Shown: positions 1 to 10,904, numbered from the stretch's first letter. The stretch is DNA of 64,000 nt from Aschersonia sp. MBC 622 (GCA_030782805.1 JARJPL010000408.1:1-64000); one strand, 5' to 3'. The notes: a model not told the origin generated them from the sequence alone. A program made the numbers and translations.

Positions 1-894
1 AATCTATACTCTATTATATAAAAAGGACTAGAAACTAACCCTATAACTAATTTATTACCTTTTAGATAGATACTAACTATATAAGCTTACTAGCTATAAG
101 ACTTAGCAGCCCCTTACATTAACTCTTTATATTACTAATATAAGTATTAATATTCTGAGAAACTATATAAGGCCTACTAAGTACTTATCGCTATTATTTC
201 CTCTGTCCTAGTCTACTTCTCTAGAATTAAGCTCTATACCTAGTTCTAAAATAATTAGCTATGCCCTAGAGTACTTAGCTATATATATACCTTTATAGGT
301 TGGTCAGTTATACTTAGTATATCTGTATATCACCGCCTAATTACCCTGTTGATGATTGGCAGAAAATCGTTAGATCACTATATTTGTCATAAGTGGTAAA
401 TGTGACAGAAAATAGTTCACCAAGCACCAAATAGCATAATGAGGAATCTATCACATGCCATCTTCACCGGAGTAGGCCTAACCCTTTTTAACTGACGAAT
501 AAGGTCGCGATCCGTTCAATATTCAAAGACACCGCTCCCATTTTGCGGCTTTTGCATAGCTAGCTATCCGTCTCTTCTGCCAGCGCAAGCAGCCGCATCC
601 GGCTCCGTGGCTAACAACTTCGCTAAACGTCCTGGCAAGAGGGCAGTACTTAAAGAGGCAATTTATAAATGATATATGTAAAATTAAGATGAATTGACAG
701 AGACGATACAGACGAAAAAGACAAGAAATTCGATAACAAAGATGGAATTGATAAGGATGGAAAACATAAAGATACAGGCAGATCATACACTGCCTCCGCT
801 GTGCGCCGCTCATGATAACTTTCCAAGTGTATCTTCACATGGCTACTACGCCAATCGCTAGAACATTGCCGCCCTCCCCCACTTGTCCTATTTC
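1..894. repeat. AT-rich, RIP-like block and gene-free left edge
   Basis: Positions 1 to about 350 are dominated by TA, TTA and CTA steps with almost no CpG, a base make-up unlike the GC-balanced coding DNA that starts at 895. No reading frame of useful length survives there. This is what RIP-mutated repeat DNA in ascomycetes looks like, so I infer a relic of a transposon or other duplicated DNA, but no element family can be named. From 350 to 894 the composition returns to normal; this part probably holds the 3' untranslated region of the dehydrogenase gene and nothing else that I can support. Confidence 0.55.
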
Positions 895-2233
895 TTAGGC
901 GTACTGTTTATTGAAAGCGCGGCCAATGACCATGCGACGGATTTCTGATGTACCCGCGCCAATCTCATACAATTTGGCACTAGAAGACGATGGTTAGCAA
1001 GTGAACAAAAAAGTTTATCGTTTGTCTGAATAACCTCAGCACTTACTCTCGTAGCAAGCGCGAGGCCGGCATCTCCTCCACATATCCCATACCGCCAAGA
1101 AGCTGGATGCAGTCCAAGGAGCACTCCGTGGCGCGCTCGGCCGCGTATAGAATAGCACCAGCGCAGTCCTCAGTGCGAATCTTGCCCTGCTCGTCGACAA
1201 CGCGAGCCGTCGCGTACGTGTATGCCCGCGAAGCTTGAAGCTTGGTGTGCATATCGGCCAGCTTGCCCTGAACAAGTTGATTGTGGGCGATTGGCTGGCC
1301 AAACTGCTTACGCTGGTGGCTGAATGGAAGGGCAACATCAAGAGAAGCCTGCATGAGACCTAGAGGACCAGCGCTGAGGACCAGGCGCTCCAGATCGAGG
1401 CCCTCCATCAGCACGCGCACGCCGCCGTTGACCTTGCCGAGGATATTCTCCTTGGGAACGAACACGTTGTCAAACATGAGCTCGCCAGTATTGCTGCCAC
1501 GCATCCCCATCTTGTCGAGCTTGCGCGCACAGCTGAAGCCCTTGGCGGTGGTATCAACAATGAAGGCAGTAATTCCCCTGGAAGCCTTCTCGGGCTCTGT
1601 CTTGGCGTAGACGACAATGACATTGGCATCGGGGCCATTGGTAATCCACATCTTGGAGCCGTTCAGAACGTAGCCACCGTCAACTTCTTTGGCGGTCGTG
1701 CGCATGCTGACAACGTCGCTACCGGAGCCCGACTCGGACATTGCCAGGCCACCGATGCTAGTACCAGCTATCAGGCCGGGCAGATATTTTTCTTTCTGTT
1801 CTGGCGAGCCGTTTAGCTGCAGCTGGTTGACGCAGAGCTGGGAATGCGCAGCGTAGCTTAGAGCGATCGATCCGGACGCGCGCGAGAGCTCCTCCATGAC
1901 GATACAGTGCGCTTGGTAGCCCAGGCCCAGCCCGCCGACATCCTCGTCGGCCGTGATGCCCAGGAAGCCCGCCTCGCCCAGCTTTTGCCACATCTCGTTC
2001 GGAAAGGCGTTGGACTTGTCCGTGTGCGCGGCGACTTCCTCTGAGATCTCACGTCGCGTGAATTCTTGCACACGCTCACGAAGCTCCTCCAGATCCTCCG
2101 TGGCCGGCGGCTTGAAGCCAATAGGGTGCTTGGACGAGTGCAAACGGGACTGCATCGAGGTTACTGCGATGGTGGGACACGATTGCCTGGCGACGGGGCG
2201 CGCCAGGACTCTGAGGGCCTTAAAGCTGGACAT
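895..2233 (-). CDS. ivdA: Isovaleryl-CoA dehydrogenase, mitochondrial
   Basis: Flavoenzyme of leucine breakdown that oxidises isovaleryl-CoA to 3-methylcrotonyl-CoA in the mitochondrial matrix and passes electrons to ETF. The coding exons are complement(1047..2233) and complement(895..979). The 67-nt intron has a GTAAGT donor and a CTAG acceptor, and joining restores the C-terminal acyl-CoA dehydrogenase signature (AGTSEIRRMVIGRAF). The product is 423 aa, normal for the family. Residues 1-35 are basic and Ser-rich, as a mitochondrial presequence. The FAD-binding WITNG motif lies near 196-200. The catalytic glutamate sits in GLDLERLVL at about residue 282, the position specific to isovaleryl-CoA dehydrogenases. 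It is divergent from the carboxylase beta gene that acts one step later, which supports the call. The start at 2233 is the first Met of the presequence. Confidence 0.95.
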
Positions 2234-2652
2234 TGTAAGTTCGGACGGTCGAGATTTGCGTCAAGGAAAATACTCGGCTTCCAAAGAGGGATTGATAGAC
2301 ATCAAAAGCGGTAGGAAAATACAGAGAGAAGAGTTTGTAGACCCGAGCCGCGGGACCAGCAAAACAGTGCCGGTTCCCCGGATTCTGGGGACCGAGTGCG
2401 TTCAGTAGCTCACGTGTCGGCTTAATGCGGCTTGATGCGGCGACCCGGCTACCCCGGGTTTCGCGGTCGCGATGGGCTCGGCTTAAGTCCCCAATCGTGT
2501 GCGAAACGCTGCAATTTCTCTTCCTCAAAATCTTCCAGAACCGCAGCACAAAAGGCGGAACAGGTCAATAACCCAAGTACAAGAGCTCTCTTCAAAGAAC
2601 CACTTATCTGCGGCTGCGATTCTCGTTCTTCCTCTACCATCGCAGCACAACA
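2234..2652. promoter_or_regulatory. Shared divergent promoter of ivdA and mccB
   Basis: These 419 bp separate the two start codons and must hold both promoters. A CACGTG E-box-type palindrome lies at 2411-2416, roughly midway. Joint control by leucine or isovaleryl-CoA is an inference from the paired orientation; in Aspergillus nidulans the orthologous genes are clustered and co-induced. Confidence 0.6.
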
Positions 2653-4522
2653 ATGTCCTTCTCGCGACCCTCACAACAGGCGATGCGCCTAAGCCGTCAG
2701 CTCGGCCGCCAACCCCCCGCCGCCAGAGTCAACTGGCAACTGCGCAGCGTCGCCAATCTCAGCTCGCCGCACCAGGCAGCCGCCATTTCGCGAATCCAGA
2801 GCAGTGTCGACACCTCTTCAGACGAGTACAAGGAGAACCGGAAGCAAATGGCCGAGGTCATGACACAGATGCAGGACCTCTCCACCAAGATCCAGCTGGG
2901 CGGCTCGGAAAAGGCACGCGCCAAGCATCTCGCTCGCAAAAAAATGCTGCCCCGCGACAGAGTCACCGCACTCATTGACCCCGGCACAACGTTTATGGAG
3001 CTGTCACCAATAGCTGGCTACGAGCTGTATCCCGAGGCCGAGGTCCCCGCTGGTGGCATCATCACCGGTGTAGGTGTCGTTGAGGGCGTCACCTGCGTCA
3101 TTGTTGCCAACGACAGCACTGTCAAGGGCGGCACATACTACCCTATCACAGTTAAAAAGCATCTACGTGCTCAGGCAGTTGCTCAAGAAAACAAGCTCCC
3201 GTAAGAAAAAATCTGGTGCTAGGCATCGATGTCCTTGATCATTTCAAGCCCGCTAACACTCCGCATCCCTTTTTAGCTGTATCTACCTCGTCGACAGCGG
3301 TGGTGCCAACCTGCCTCACCAGGCTGACGTTTTTCCCGATCGCGACCACTTTGGCCGGATCTTCTATAACCAGGCGCGCATGAGCTCCAAAGGCATACCC
3401 CAGATCGCCGTAGTCATGGGTCCTTGCACAGCAGGCGGTGCCTATGTACCCGCAATGAGTGACGAAAGCATCATTGTCCAGGAACAGGGCCACATCTTCC
3501 TCGCTGGCCCTCCTCTCGTCAAGGCTGCGACCGGAGAAGTTGTTAGCCACGAAGACCTCGGTGGTGGTAAAATGCACTCTTCCGTCTCCGGTGTAACCGA
3601 CTACCTGGCCGTCGACGATGCCCACGCTATTATTCTCGCCCGCCGCTGCATCAGCAACCTGAACTGGCCCGAACGCTCCGCCGCTACGAATCCGCCTGCC
3701 AAGACCTTTTCTGAGCCTCTTTACGACCCGGAAGAGCTCCTCGGCATCGCCACGACCAACCTGCGCAAGCCAATGCCTATTCGTGAGATTATTGCACGCA
3801 TCGTTGACGGCTCCGCATTCTCCGAGTTCAAAAGAGACTACGGCACTACCCTGGTGACCGGCTTTGCCGAGATCTACGGTCATAAGATCGGCATCGTCGC
3901 CAACGACGGCATTCTCTTTGCCTCCTCCGCCATCAAGGGTGCTCACTTTGTTGAGCTCTGCACTCAGCGTGGCATTCCTCTCGTCTTCCTGCAAAATATC
4001 TCTGGCTTCATGGTCGGCTCTGCTTCCGAGCGTGAGGGTATCGCCAAGCACGGCGCCAAGCTTGTTACCGCTGTCGCTTGCGCCGACGTGCCTAAGTTTA
4101 CTGTTGTTGTCGGCGGTAGCTACGGCGCGGGCAACTACGGCATGTGCGGCCGCGCATACAGTCCGAGATTCCTGTGGATGTGGCCGAATGCTCGCGTCGG
4201 TGTTATGGGTGGTGAGCAATTGACTGCTGTCATGGAAACTGTTGGACAAAAGGCCGACCCCGAACTCCGAGCCAGAATCGATCGCGAGAGCGACGCAACC
4301 TTCTCTTCCGCTCGACTTTGGGTAAGTACCGAAACAAAAACTTCACAGGGGCCATATTTCTTTTGTCGGCACGCACTAACCTTGTTGAAATTGAAATAGG
4401 ATGACGGTATCATCCCCCCGCAGCATACCAGACATTACCTTGGACTAGGTCTGAAGGCTGCTATGGCCGGTAGAAACGAAGTCAAGGCAGGTGATACCAA
4501 GTTTGGTGTCTTCAGAATGTAA
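2653..4522 (+). CDS. mccB: Methylcrotonoyl-CoA carboxylase beta subunit
   Basis: Carboxyltransferase subunit of 3-methylcrotonyl-CoA carboxylase, the biotin enzyme that follows isovaleryl-CoA dehydrogenase in mitochondrial leucine degradation. The exons are 2653..3200, 3277..4321 and 4400..4522, and joining is in frame (571 aa). Both introns have GTAAG donors and TAG acceptors. The N-terminal carboxyltransferase half includes YLVDSGGANLPHQADVFPD just after intron 1. The C-terminal half holds GGSYGAGNYGMCGRAYSPRF, typical of this subunit, and the protein ends with GLGLKAAMAGRNEVK-type sequence. About 40 N-terminal residues are basic with few acids, as a matrix-targeting signal. The biotin-carrying alpha subunit gene is not adjacent on this side. 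Confidence 0.95.
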
Positions 4523-4953
4523 ATTACTATGTATAGATAGAATTGAAGAGAAAAGAGCGAAATCATTTAGAAAAGATGCAGCCAACGAGGGTTTTGTGTT
4601 GCACAAGCCACAAAAAAGACGTCACAACACTATTGATACATTTCTTGCCAGATTCGGCGCTGAGACGGATGTCTCCGGTATGATATGAACTTGTGTGATT
4701 GAAAGCGTCGCGCAGTGGCAGGGCTTTCTTCTGGATTCTTCAGCAGATGTAATATGGTATCTAGTCAGGAGCAACTCAACGCCGGTGCCGTCATCGCTTG
4801 CGCGGCTATAAACAGGTAATGGCAAAAACAAATTAAACAGTACATTACAATCCTTATACAAGAGTCCTTCCTTCCATTTGAATTTGCAATCGCATCGTTA
4901 TACGGGCCAGGTTCCGCGGCCGCATCCGTTATTTGCTCACTCCGCCTTGGCTC
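4523..4953. other. Convergent 3' intergenic region
   Basis: The region lies between the ends of mccB (plus) and the EGF-like membrane protein gene (minus), so it should contain both polyadenylation regions. Nothing else is visible in it. Confidence 0.5.
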
Positions 4954-7431
4954 CTACCCTCCAAGAAGCCCATTTCCCAGGTCGATATGAAAATCGACGA
5001 GGTTGATGGAACTGCCATTACCAATAGTAATATTAGAAGCTTGTTTTTGGGTAATTTTCGGACCGTTGACAGCGTCCGATGCAGTGATTTTTGTGAGAAA
5101 AGCCTGCACGTCACTCTGCGCATCTTGTGCAGTGTTCACATCTTGCTCCTGGAGAACAAAGAGTACTGAAACCCGACAGAAGTCAATAACAGTGTTCGTA
5201 ACATTGAAAGGCTCTTGTTCATTGGTACGAGCATGCAAAGTGCCTGTCGCAGTTTCTGGGCTACCCAGTCGTGGGTTCGAAAGTGTGGTGTCGGTTCCGA
5301 AATCATTGCTTATTTGTGCGGCCCAGTTAGCTTGAGCTTGTCGCGAGGCCCTCCTCGTTTTCGGAATTGCCTGTGTTTTCGAAGTAACTTGAGTGGAGCG
5401 ACCATTAAACGTAACAAGTGAATTTTGCGCAATGCAGGAAAGACTGTTAGCGTTGATCTTGGCTAGTATCGAAGTGCCTGAGAGTGGGACGGAAAAGGTA
5501 GAGTTTGCCTCGGCAATAAGTCTTGGAATCGATTGACCAAGAGTTACGTTCTTTATCGTCGATGTCCTGTCTATAGAAACAATGTCGGTGGTCGTGCACC
5601 CAACTGATGCAGCAGTGGCGCAATTTGGGCCTGTGAAACCCCCACTGCATATGCAAGAGCACGTTCCGCTAGAAATGACGTTGGTGCCGCCGTTGAGACA
5701 AGTAAGATCTTTCCGGCACTTGTCAATTCCAGTGTTGTCGTTTGCTGAGCCACTCTTGTTGAACACAAAAAGCTCAAGGGGCACGACAATAGCCGCAACA
5801 ATGACACAGAGAAGCAGGATCGTGGCCACAATGACTGCCCAGAGTGGCAGCCCACAGCAACGGCGTTTGGATTTCACACTCTTCTTTGCTTTCTCGGTGC
5901 CACTTTTGGGCCCAGACCTCAATGGCCAGCCACCTTGCCCGAGCCACGAGGATCGATTTGGTCCGTTGTTAAATTGAGGTGTCGATACTGGTGGCGGAAA
6001 TGCTGCAAGCATATCGGAAAGCCCAGAAGCCGGACGCCCACCTGAATAAGTTAGGTTAGCGGGACAGTAGAAGCACGATAATGAAGAGAACAGCTCACCT
6101 CGAGTATCTCCACGTCCATCTGAGCTTGATTGCTTCTCGCCGAGGAGGTCGCTCAGATTGTCCATTCGACTGGTGGGTCGCTTGCCTTTGTCGATCATGG
6201 CAGCAAGTTTGGTTGCTCTTCGGATCAGATCTGGTAAGCTGGTAAGGCTACCGCGTGATTCAGCCTCCCTTACTGCATCCATGTCGATACGAAGTCCTCG
6301 TTTCATGGCTGAGCTGCGAGTATTGTTTCCTGACGGGTTCGAGGCAAAGCGAAAATCAGCGGTAGTGCCGGAACTCGCTGCAGCGTATGCCTGGATAATG
6401 TCTTCCCTGCCAGGTTGATCACCGGCTTCTCCAAGAGGCTGACCTGAAATTCTTCTCGCAGTACCTAGGACATTCCGAGACGTGCTCTTATCGTTGACTG
6501 CCAAGGCTTGAGTGCGGTTCGTAGTGGCCACCTGCTGCTGATTCGAGACGGCGACAGGAATTGCGGCAGAATCGAGCTCGACTGGTTGGACCAGCCGTCT
6601 TTCATCACCGAAGTCTCCGTAGATAGACTCTGGGCTGGCATCCGTCACGGATTCGTCATAAAATGTTTCCACATTCGTGGTGCGATTGTTTCCGGCAACA
6701 GAGCCCCAGTTCTCTGGCATGGCAGCACTAGAAGCGTATGAGCCGTGAGACCGTGAATAAGGGGTCTCTTCAATGATGGGAGAGACGAAAGAGGCGTTGG
6801 AGTAGAAAGACGACGCGCCTCTCCGACTAGAAGGGGGGGGACCAAGAATGACACCCCTTTTCTGCTGAATCGCCGGGCTCATAGGATTGATGGAAGGAAG
6901 CTCTGTTAGGTAGCCAGCGCTGGGCGAAGGCTGTACAAAGGAGTACTGTGAGCTGGGGGAAAGCTGGCTATAAATGCTTTCCTGTGGGCTTTTGGCGGTT
7001 CGCACGGGCGCAATGAACAGAGGGGTGGGCTCTTGGAGACGAGCTTGGTCAACCATGGAAGGAATTCGGCTGGGTCGAGGGGGCCTCTGAGGTGCTTTCG
7101 GAGGCCTGTTGGCAGGAGGCCTGTATGAAGCAGGAGATGCAGTACTGCCCGTTGGAGATGGGGTCTCGGGGGCCGAAAATTGAGGCATCGGGGTCGGTCT
7201 GGAAATCATCTTCCCAGGTCCGCCGTCGTGCTGTGCTATGCCTTTCTGCCTGAGATTTCTGGAAGCAGGGAATGGTGGCGACTCTGCTGTGCCCGCTGCG
7301 TCAGGATACATTGGTATGGGATCTTGTGTCTGTCTTTGCTGCCGCTGCTCAGCCTGCATTCGTGCTCTGGCAACGGAGCCCGGTTCTACCGCTGGTGGAT
7401 CCATTCTGCCATCATGATACCTATCACCCAT
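4954..7431 (-). CDS. Single-pass membrane protein with Pro-rich cytosolic region and EGF-like ectodomain
   Basis: Function not assigned. The ORF is open over 825 codons, but complement(6042..6098) is almost certainly a 57-nt intron: GTGAGC donor, CTAACCTAAC branch region and TTCAG acceptor. Splicing gives exons complement(6099..7431) and complement(4954..6041) and 806 aa. Residues 1 to about 500 are low-complexity and rich in Pro, Ser and Arg, without a signal peptide. One strongly hydrophobic helix (LWAVIVATILLLCVIVAAIVV) at about 511-533 follows a basic stretch (KSKRRCC), predicting a cytosolic N-terminus. It is followed at about 553-585 by an EGF-like cysteine knot (CLNGG...CSCICSGGFTGPNC), then about 220 residues with N-glycosylation-type sites. 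This architecture suggests a surface sensor or adhesion protein, by inference only. Confidence 0.8.
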   Translation of the reverse strand: MGDRYHDGRMDPPAVEPGSVARARMQAEQRQQRQTQDPIPMYPDAAGTAESPPFPASRNLRQKGIAQHDGGPGKMISRPTPMPQFSAPETPSPTGSTASPASYRPPANRPPKAPQRPPRPSRIPSMVDQARLQEPTPLFIAPVRTAKSPQESIYSQLSPSSQYSFVQPSPSAGYLTELPSINPMSPAIQQKRGVILGPPPSSRRGASSFYSNASFVSPIIEETPYSRSHGSYASSAAMPENWGSVAGNNRTTNVETFYDESVTDASPESIYGDFGDERRLVQPVELDSAAIPVAVSNQQQVATTNRTQALAVNDKSTSRNVLGTARRISGQPLGEAGDQPGREDIIQAYAAASSGTTADFRFASNPSGNNTRSSAMKRGLRIDMDAVREAESRGSLTSLPDLIRRATKLAAMIDKGKRPTSRMDNLSDLLGEKQSSSDGRGDTRGELFSSLSCFYCPANLTYSGGRPASGLSDMLAAFPPPVSTPQFNNGPNRSSWLGQGGWPLRSGPKSGTEKAKKSVKSKRRCCGLPLWAVIVATILLLCVIVAAIVVPLELFVFNKSGSANDNTGIDKCRKDLTCLNGGTNVISSGTCSCICSGGFTGPNCATAASVGCTTTDIVSIDRTSTIKNVTLGQSIPRLIAEANSTFSVPLSGTSILAKINANSLSCIAQNSLVTFNGRSTQVTSKTQAIPKTRRASRQAQANWAAQISNDFGTDTTLSNPRLGSPETATGTLHARTNEQEPFNVTNTVIDFCRVSVLFVLQEQDVNTAQDAQSDVQAFLTKITASDAVNGPKITQKQASNITIGNGSSINLVDFHIDLGNGLLGG
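6042..6098 (-). other. In-frame stop-free 57-nt intron in the EGF-like membrane protein gene
   Basis: On the minus strand it begins GTGAGC and ends TTATTCAG, with CTAAC motifs about 10-15 nt before the acceptor. Its length is a multiple of three and it has no in-frame stop. If retained it would add 19 residues in the cytosolic region ahead of the membrane helix. Confidence 0.75.
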
Positions 7432-10365
7432 CTAGCTTGCCGCTGTATACTAGACAGTAAGGAAGGCGTTTCGGAGTCTTGGTACAGATGAGTGGTACAG
7501 AGCCTGCAGTGCAAGTTGAGTTTCGGCGTGAGAACAAACACAACTGCAGTGTCCGTGGCACAGCGGAGGACAGCGCTAGTTGGAGGCTGTTGTTTGTCTC
7601 TGTGAAGTTGCACTAGTTAGTGTAAGGATACAAGTGCCGATTATCGTATGGTACGGGAGCAGCGAGACGACAATTAAGAACATCCTTGTCTGAGAGTTTT
7701 CAACGGCGGTGAGGAGTCAGTGAAACATTGTGCCAAGATTGAAATGCTTACCTGACGGGTGCGAGAGGCTCGCTCTCGGAAAATGAGAGACAAGAGGGTG
7801 ATCAGCCGGTTCTGTCTGCGCGCCGCACCAGGAGGCAAAATGGCTTTCCAATTCGTGGAGAGTGCGGTTCTGGGCAAAGTTGAAAAGAGCTCGAGGGGTT
7901 GGCGGCCGTTTCCACGAGTGCAACAGCGAATCTATTCGCCCACTGTCAATGCACACACGCGCGTGGTTCTGGCGCCCGCTTGACCAACGAAGCAGTGTAA
8001 CTTCACAGCAGTAGAACTATCGCTGCATACTAACGATGCTGCAGCGTTTGAGAGGCGAGAGATGCGCTGTACAGAGGTGCCTGTGTCTGCGTGAGGGAAA
8101 GCCGTGGGTGGTGAGTACCGAGTGAACACGAGGCCGCTGGTGATAGGGAAAATGACTGGCGGGATAACGGCGGACAGAGATGGCAGCGGTGGCTGCTAGA
8201 ATGAATGGACTAGGCAAGTACGATGCCCAAAGACGGGGGGGGGACGATTGGAAGAAGACAATGGAGTAAGAAAGGAGCGTTGGAGAAAGAGTGGCAAGCT
8301 ATGCAGTGCAAGAAAGGAATGATCTGGAGAAAATGAAAGGACGAGGAGCCAGCTCAGTCATGGAAAGCAGGTGGTAAGTACCTAGGTATGTAGGTAGGTA
8401 GGTAGGTAGGTAGGTAAGGTAGGTAGGCTCCGTTCACTGGCGTTGGAGAGTGGCACCACCTGTGTGTTGCTTGTTGGATACGGCGCACAGCCCTCTGCGA
8501 GAACGAGGACCGGCAGGCTGGCGGGATGCGCACAAAAAAGAAGATTACAGATTGGCCGGCAGAGAGAAAAGGGAAGGAGGGAATTAAGCATTGAACAAGT
8601 GGAAATAAAAAGCTGGATCTAGATGGCCATTGCTTCAGGAGGATGAGCCCAGCAAACTGAGGGCCTTAGGTCACCCTGTGATTTAGCTTGCCCCGGAGAG
8701 ACGACGACGCGGTCCAACGACAGCTGCGCAACAAGCACCAGGAAAGAACAGGTAGAAAAAGGCGCAGGCAAGCACCGCAATCCGCTCCATGTCACAAGTA
8801 CTGCGAAGCGATCCCGCGATCGCCCTGGGCAGTCCGTAATACTCCATTGGGCGAGAAACAGCAAGGGGCCATGGGTTTGTCAGGGGTCTATCTGCTTGAG
8901 CCTCGAAAGGTTGCTGTAAGGCGGCCTGTGAAGTCAATCGACGGACTGCCAGAGAAGCCACATAGTTGAAGACATATTTAGGCACTTAAGAGGTACAGAT
9001 ACACCAGTCTATGATTCCAAATTTCCATTTGTTAATGCTGCTATATCACTACTCCGAGATAGGTAGGTAGTCTCGGCAGCATGACAGGGAAACTGACCTG
9101 CAGCTTGTTTCGCGTTGAGGAGGAGGGGCAAAGCGGCACACAGGCAGGAGATATACTATCTTGTATTATTGTGTTAATGTACTATTCCATTTTGTCGTCT
9201 TATTCTCCTTCCCGTGCTATTTGCATTGCTTTGTCTCCGCAACAAGCTTGACACGAAAGGCAAAGCACCTTCGACCGCCGTTCTATTCAACATTCACCAG
9301 TAATAAGCGGTCAGTCCAGCCCTTGTCACACTTGACTGTGGTGTCCAGAGGATAAGCACGTATTTGAGGGCACTCTACCTAGATATATGATCCTGTGCCA
9401 CCACTGTATCCTCTTAAATGTTCATCTCCACCGTCTTTTTAGATTGCGTACTCCTCGACGGGGTCAGAAGACAGAAAGGAGCAGGGTGGCATGATGCATC
9501 CTCCATCTGCGACGCCGTGGCTTGTTCCAAGTTGAGACGGACCCAGGACTTTGTCCAGTCGCAGGCTGGGCTCCCGTCAGCCAAGCACTTCGCATAGTGT
9601 CCTGTCGCAGATGTCCGTAACGTTGGCCTGGCAAGTCCAGGCTTCCCAGCAGCTGTGGCACAGACCCGCAACTTGACCTTTAGGCCTTTTTGCGTGCGCC
9701 ACTGATCCGTTTTTTACTCTATTTTGAGAGGGCTCGAGGCCAGCCAGCAGTTCAGTCCAATTGGGTCGCAAAGCCCCCTTGCTCGCAACGGCCAAAATCC
9801 AAAACACTAGCGTCTTGTCCGGCTTGTTCCTGCATGTACAAATATCCAAAAGGGCGTAGCACCACTCCTCACGACTGGGTCCAACTCGGAATTGCCCTCT
9901 TTCATGATTATGAATATTATATTACTGTTATTGTTATGCTCCAATCATCTGTCAACGAACACCGCAGTCTTTGCCAGGAGTCAGCTCTATTTTGCGCTTG
10001 CTAGGAACGCGTGACAACCAAGAGCTTTAAAAGAGCTCTTGACGGAGCGAATTGACTTCCATTAAATTTATTCCCCAGTATATTAGCATGCCGCACCGCT
10101 TTTCTGCTCATTGCCTCCATCAAGGTGTTGGTTGGGTTGGTACATCTTTGGCCATGTACTGGGGCCGTGACAGTCATTGGCTGCTAAGAAGCAGTCTTTC
10201 GAAGGACGCAAGAGCAAACGAAGGGGGCTTTTCCGTCTGATATATTTAATCCTGCCCTCGATTCATCGCTCATTTGATTAGAACCGTGCACTGCTGACAG
10301 TTTCTGCGCCTTTATTGAAACGGCAGGCATCTGGTACTCACCGGGCTTTCTAGCCCATTTCATTT
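7432..10365. other. 2.9-kb gene-poor upstream region
   Basis: No convincing gene. Short ORFs of 60-100 codons occur on both strands, but none shows family motifs, good splice context or coding-like composition. It probably contains the promoter and long 5' leader of the membrane-protein gene. A TAGG microsatellite lies at 8391-8427. The rest shows nothing I can name. Confidence 0.5.
8391..8427. repeat. TAGG tetranucleotide microsatellite
   Basis: Six perfect TAGG units (8391-8414) followed by an interrupted TAAGGTAGGTAGG tail. It follows a CCTAGGTA palindromic motif at 8381 that recurs elsewhere in intergenic DNA of this window. Confidence 0.9.
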
Positions 10366-10904
10366 CTATAGAGCGCTTCCTTTTTGCTCAGTAGACCAGG
10401 CCAAATAAAATACTTCTTCGAGGTTCATCCACCATTCCCCTGTCTCAGAGCTCACGGCACCGTCTACCGGGCTCTCTTGGTAACTATCCGTCATCTTCCA
10501 CCATTCCCGCATTTTTGGGTTCTCCGCCATGCGGCGCATGTCGCCCTCGAAATCAGTCCCGACGTACCTCAGCGAGGCAAACAAAAGCTCGATTATTTCG
10601 TCATACCAGATGGAGTCTTAGATTGGTACACGTTGTGTGTGGTTGGCTTGAATTATACACGCAAATCGTGCATCAGTGGGCGGGCTACGGAGTACCCGCT
10701 ACTCAATAGAGGGTTGTGCTCTTGGATCGGGTCATCGATATTGTGCTCCCTAAGATGACTTGGAGTCTTCAATTTTACTGTCCCTGACCTACTTTAAGAC
10801 CTCCGGCCAGGCGTTGGCGTGACAAGCCTTGTAATTCTTCACACGCAATCTTGCCTGAGACGAATGACCTGGCCAAAACGTCTCACTGGAGTTGGTCGGG
10901 GCAT
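10366..10904 (-). pseudogene. Broken L-rhamnose mutarotase-like gene
   Basis: L-rhamnose mutarotase interconverts rhamnose anomers. The minus strand shows the family in order but in pieces. From the ATG at 10904 comes RRFGQVIRLRQDC, then a frame change near 10840-10845 and HANAWPEVLK. An in-frame TAG stands at 10789-10791 where CAG would fit. DSKIEDS follows, then a 150-bp interruption, then IWYDEIIELLFASLRYVG, DFEGDMRRMAENPKMREWW and finally EEVFYL, ending at 10366. These blocks match the family's usual order and spacing. The gene therefore has a frameshift, a nonsense codon and an insertion and cannot make the full protein. No rhamnose-pathway neighbour is present. The family call is from recognised motifs; the exact lesions are inferred. 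Confidence 0.75.
10611..10769. mobile_element. Possible small insertion flanked by a 9-bp direct repeat
   Basis: TGGAGTCTT occurs at 10611-10619 and again at 10761-10769, exactly 150 bp apart and in the same reading phase of the pseudogene. Removing one copy plus the 141 bp between them rejoins IEDS to IWYDE in frame. This looks like a target-site duplication around a non-autonomous insertion. I see no clear terminal inverted repeats, and no canonical donor site that would make it a normal intron. The interior holds the near-palindrome CGGGCTACGGAGTACCCG. Confidence 0.4.

Noticed and set aside
3239..4249. Long minus-strand ORF (336 codons) opposite mccB
   Set aside because: It is the mirror of a strongly conserved coding exon, has no family motif and overlaps the splice sites; antisense shadow of GC-biased codons.
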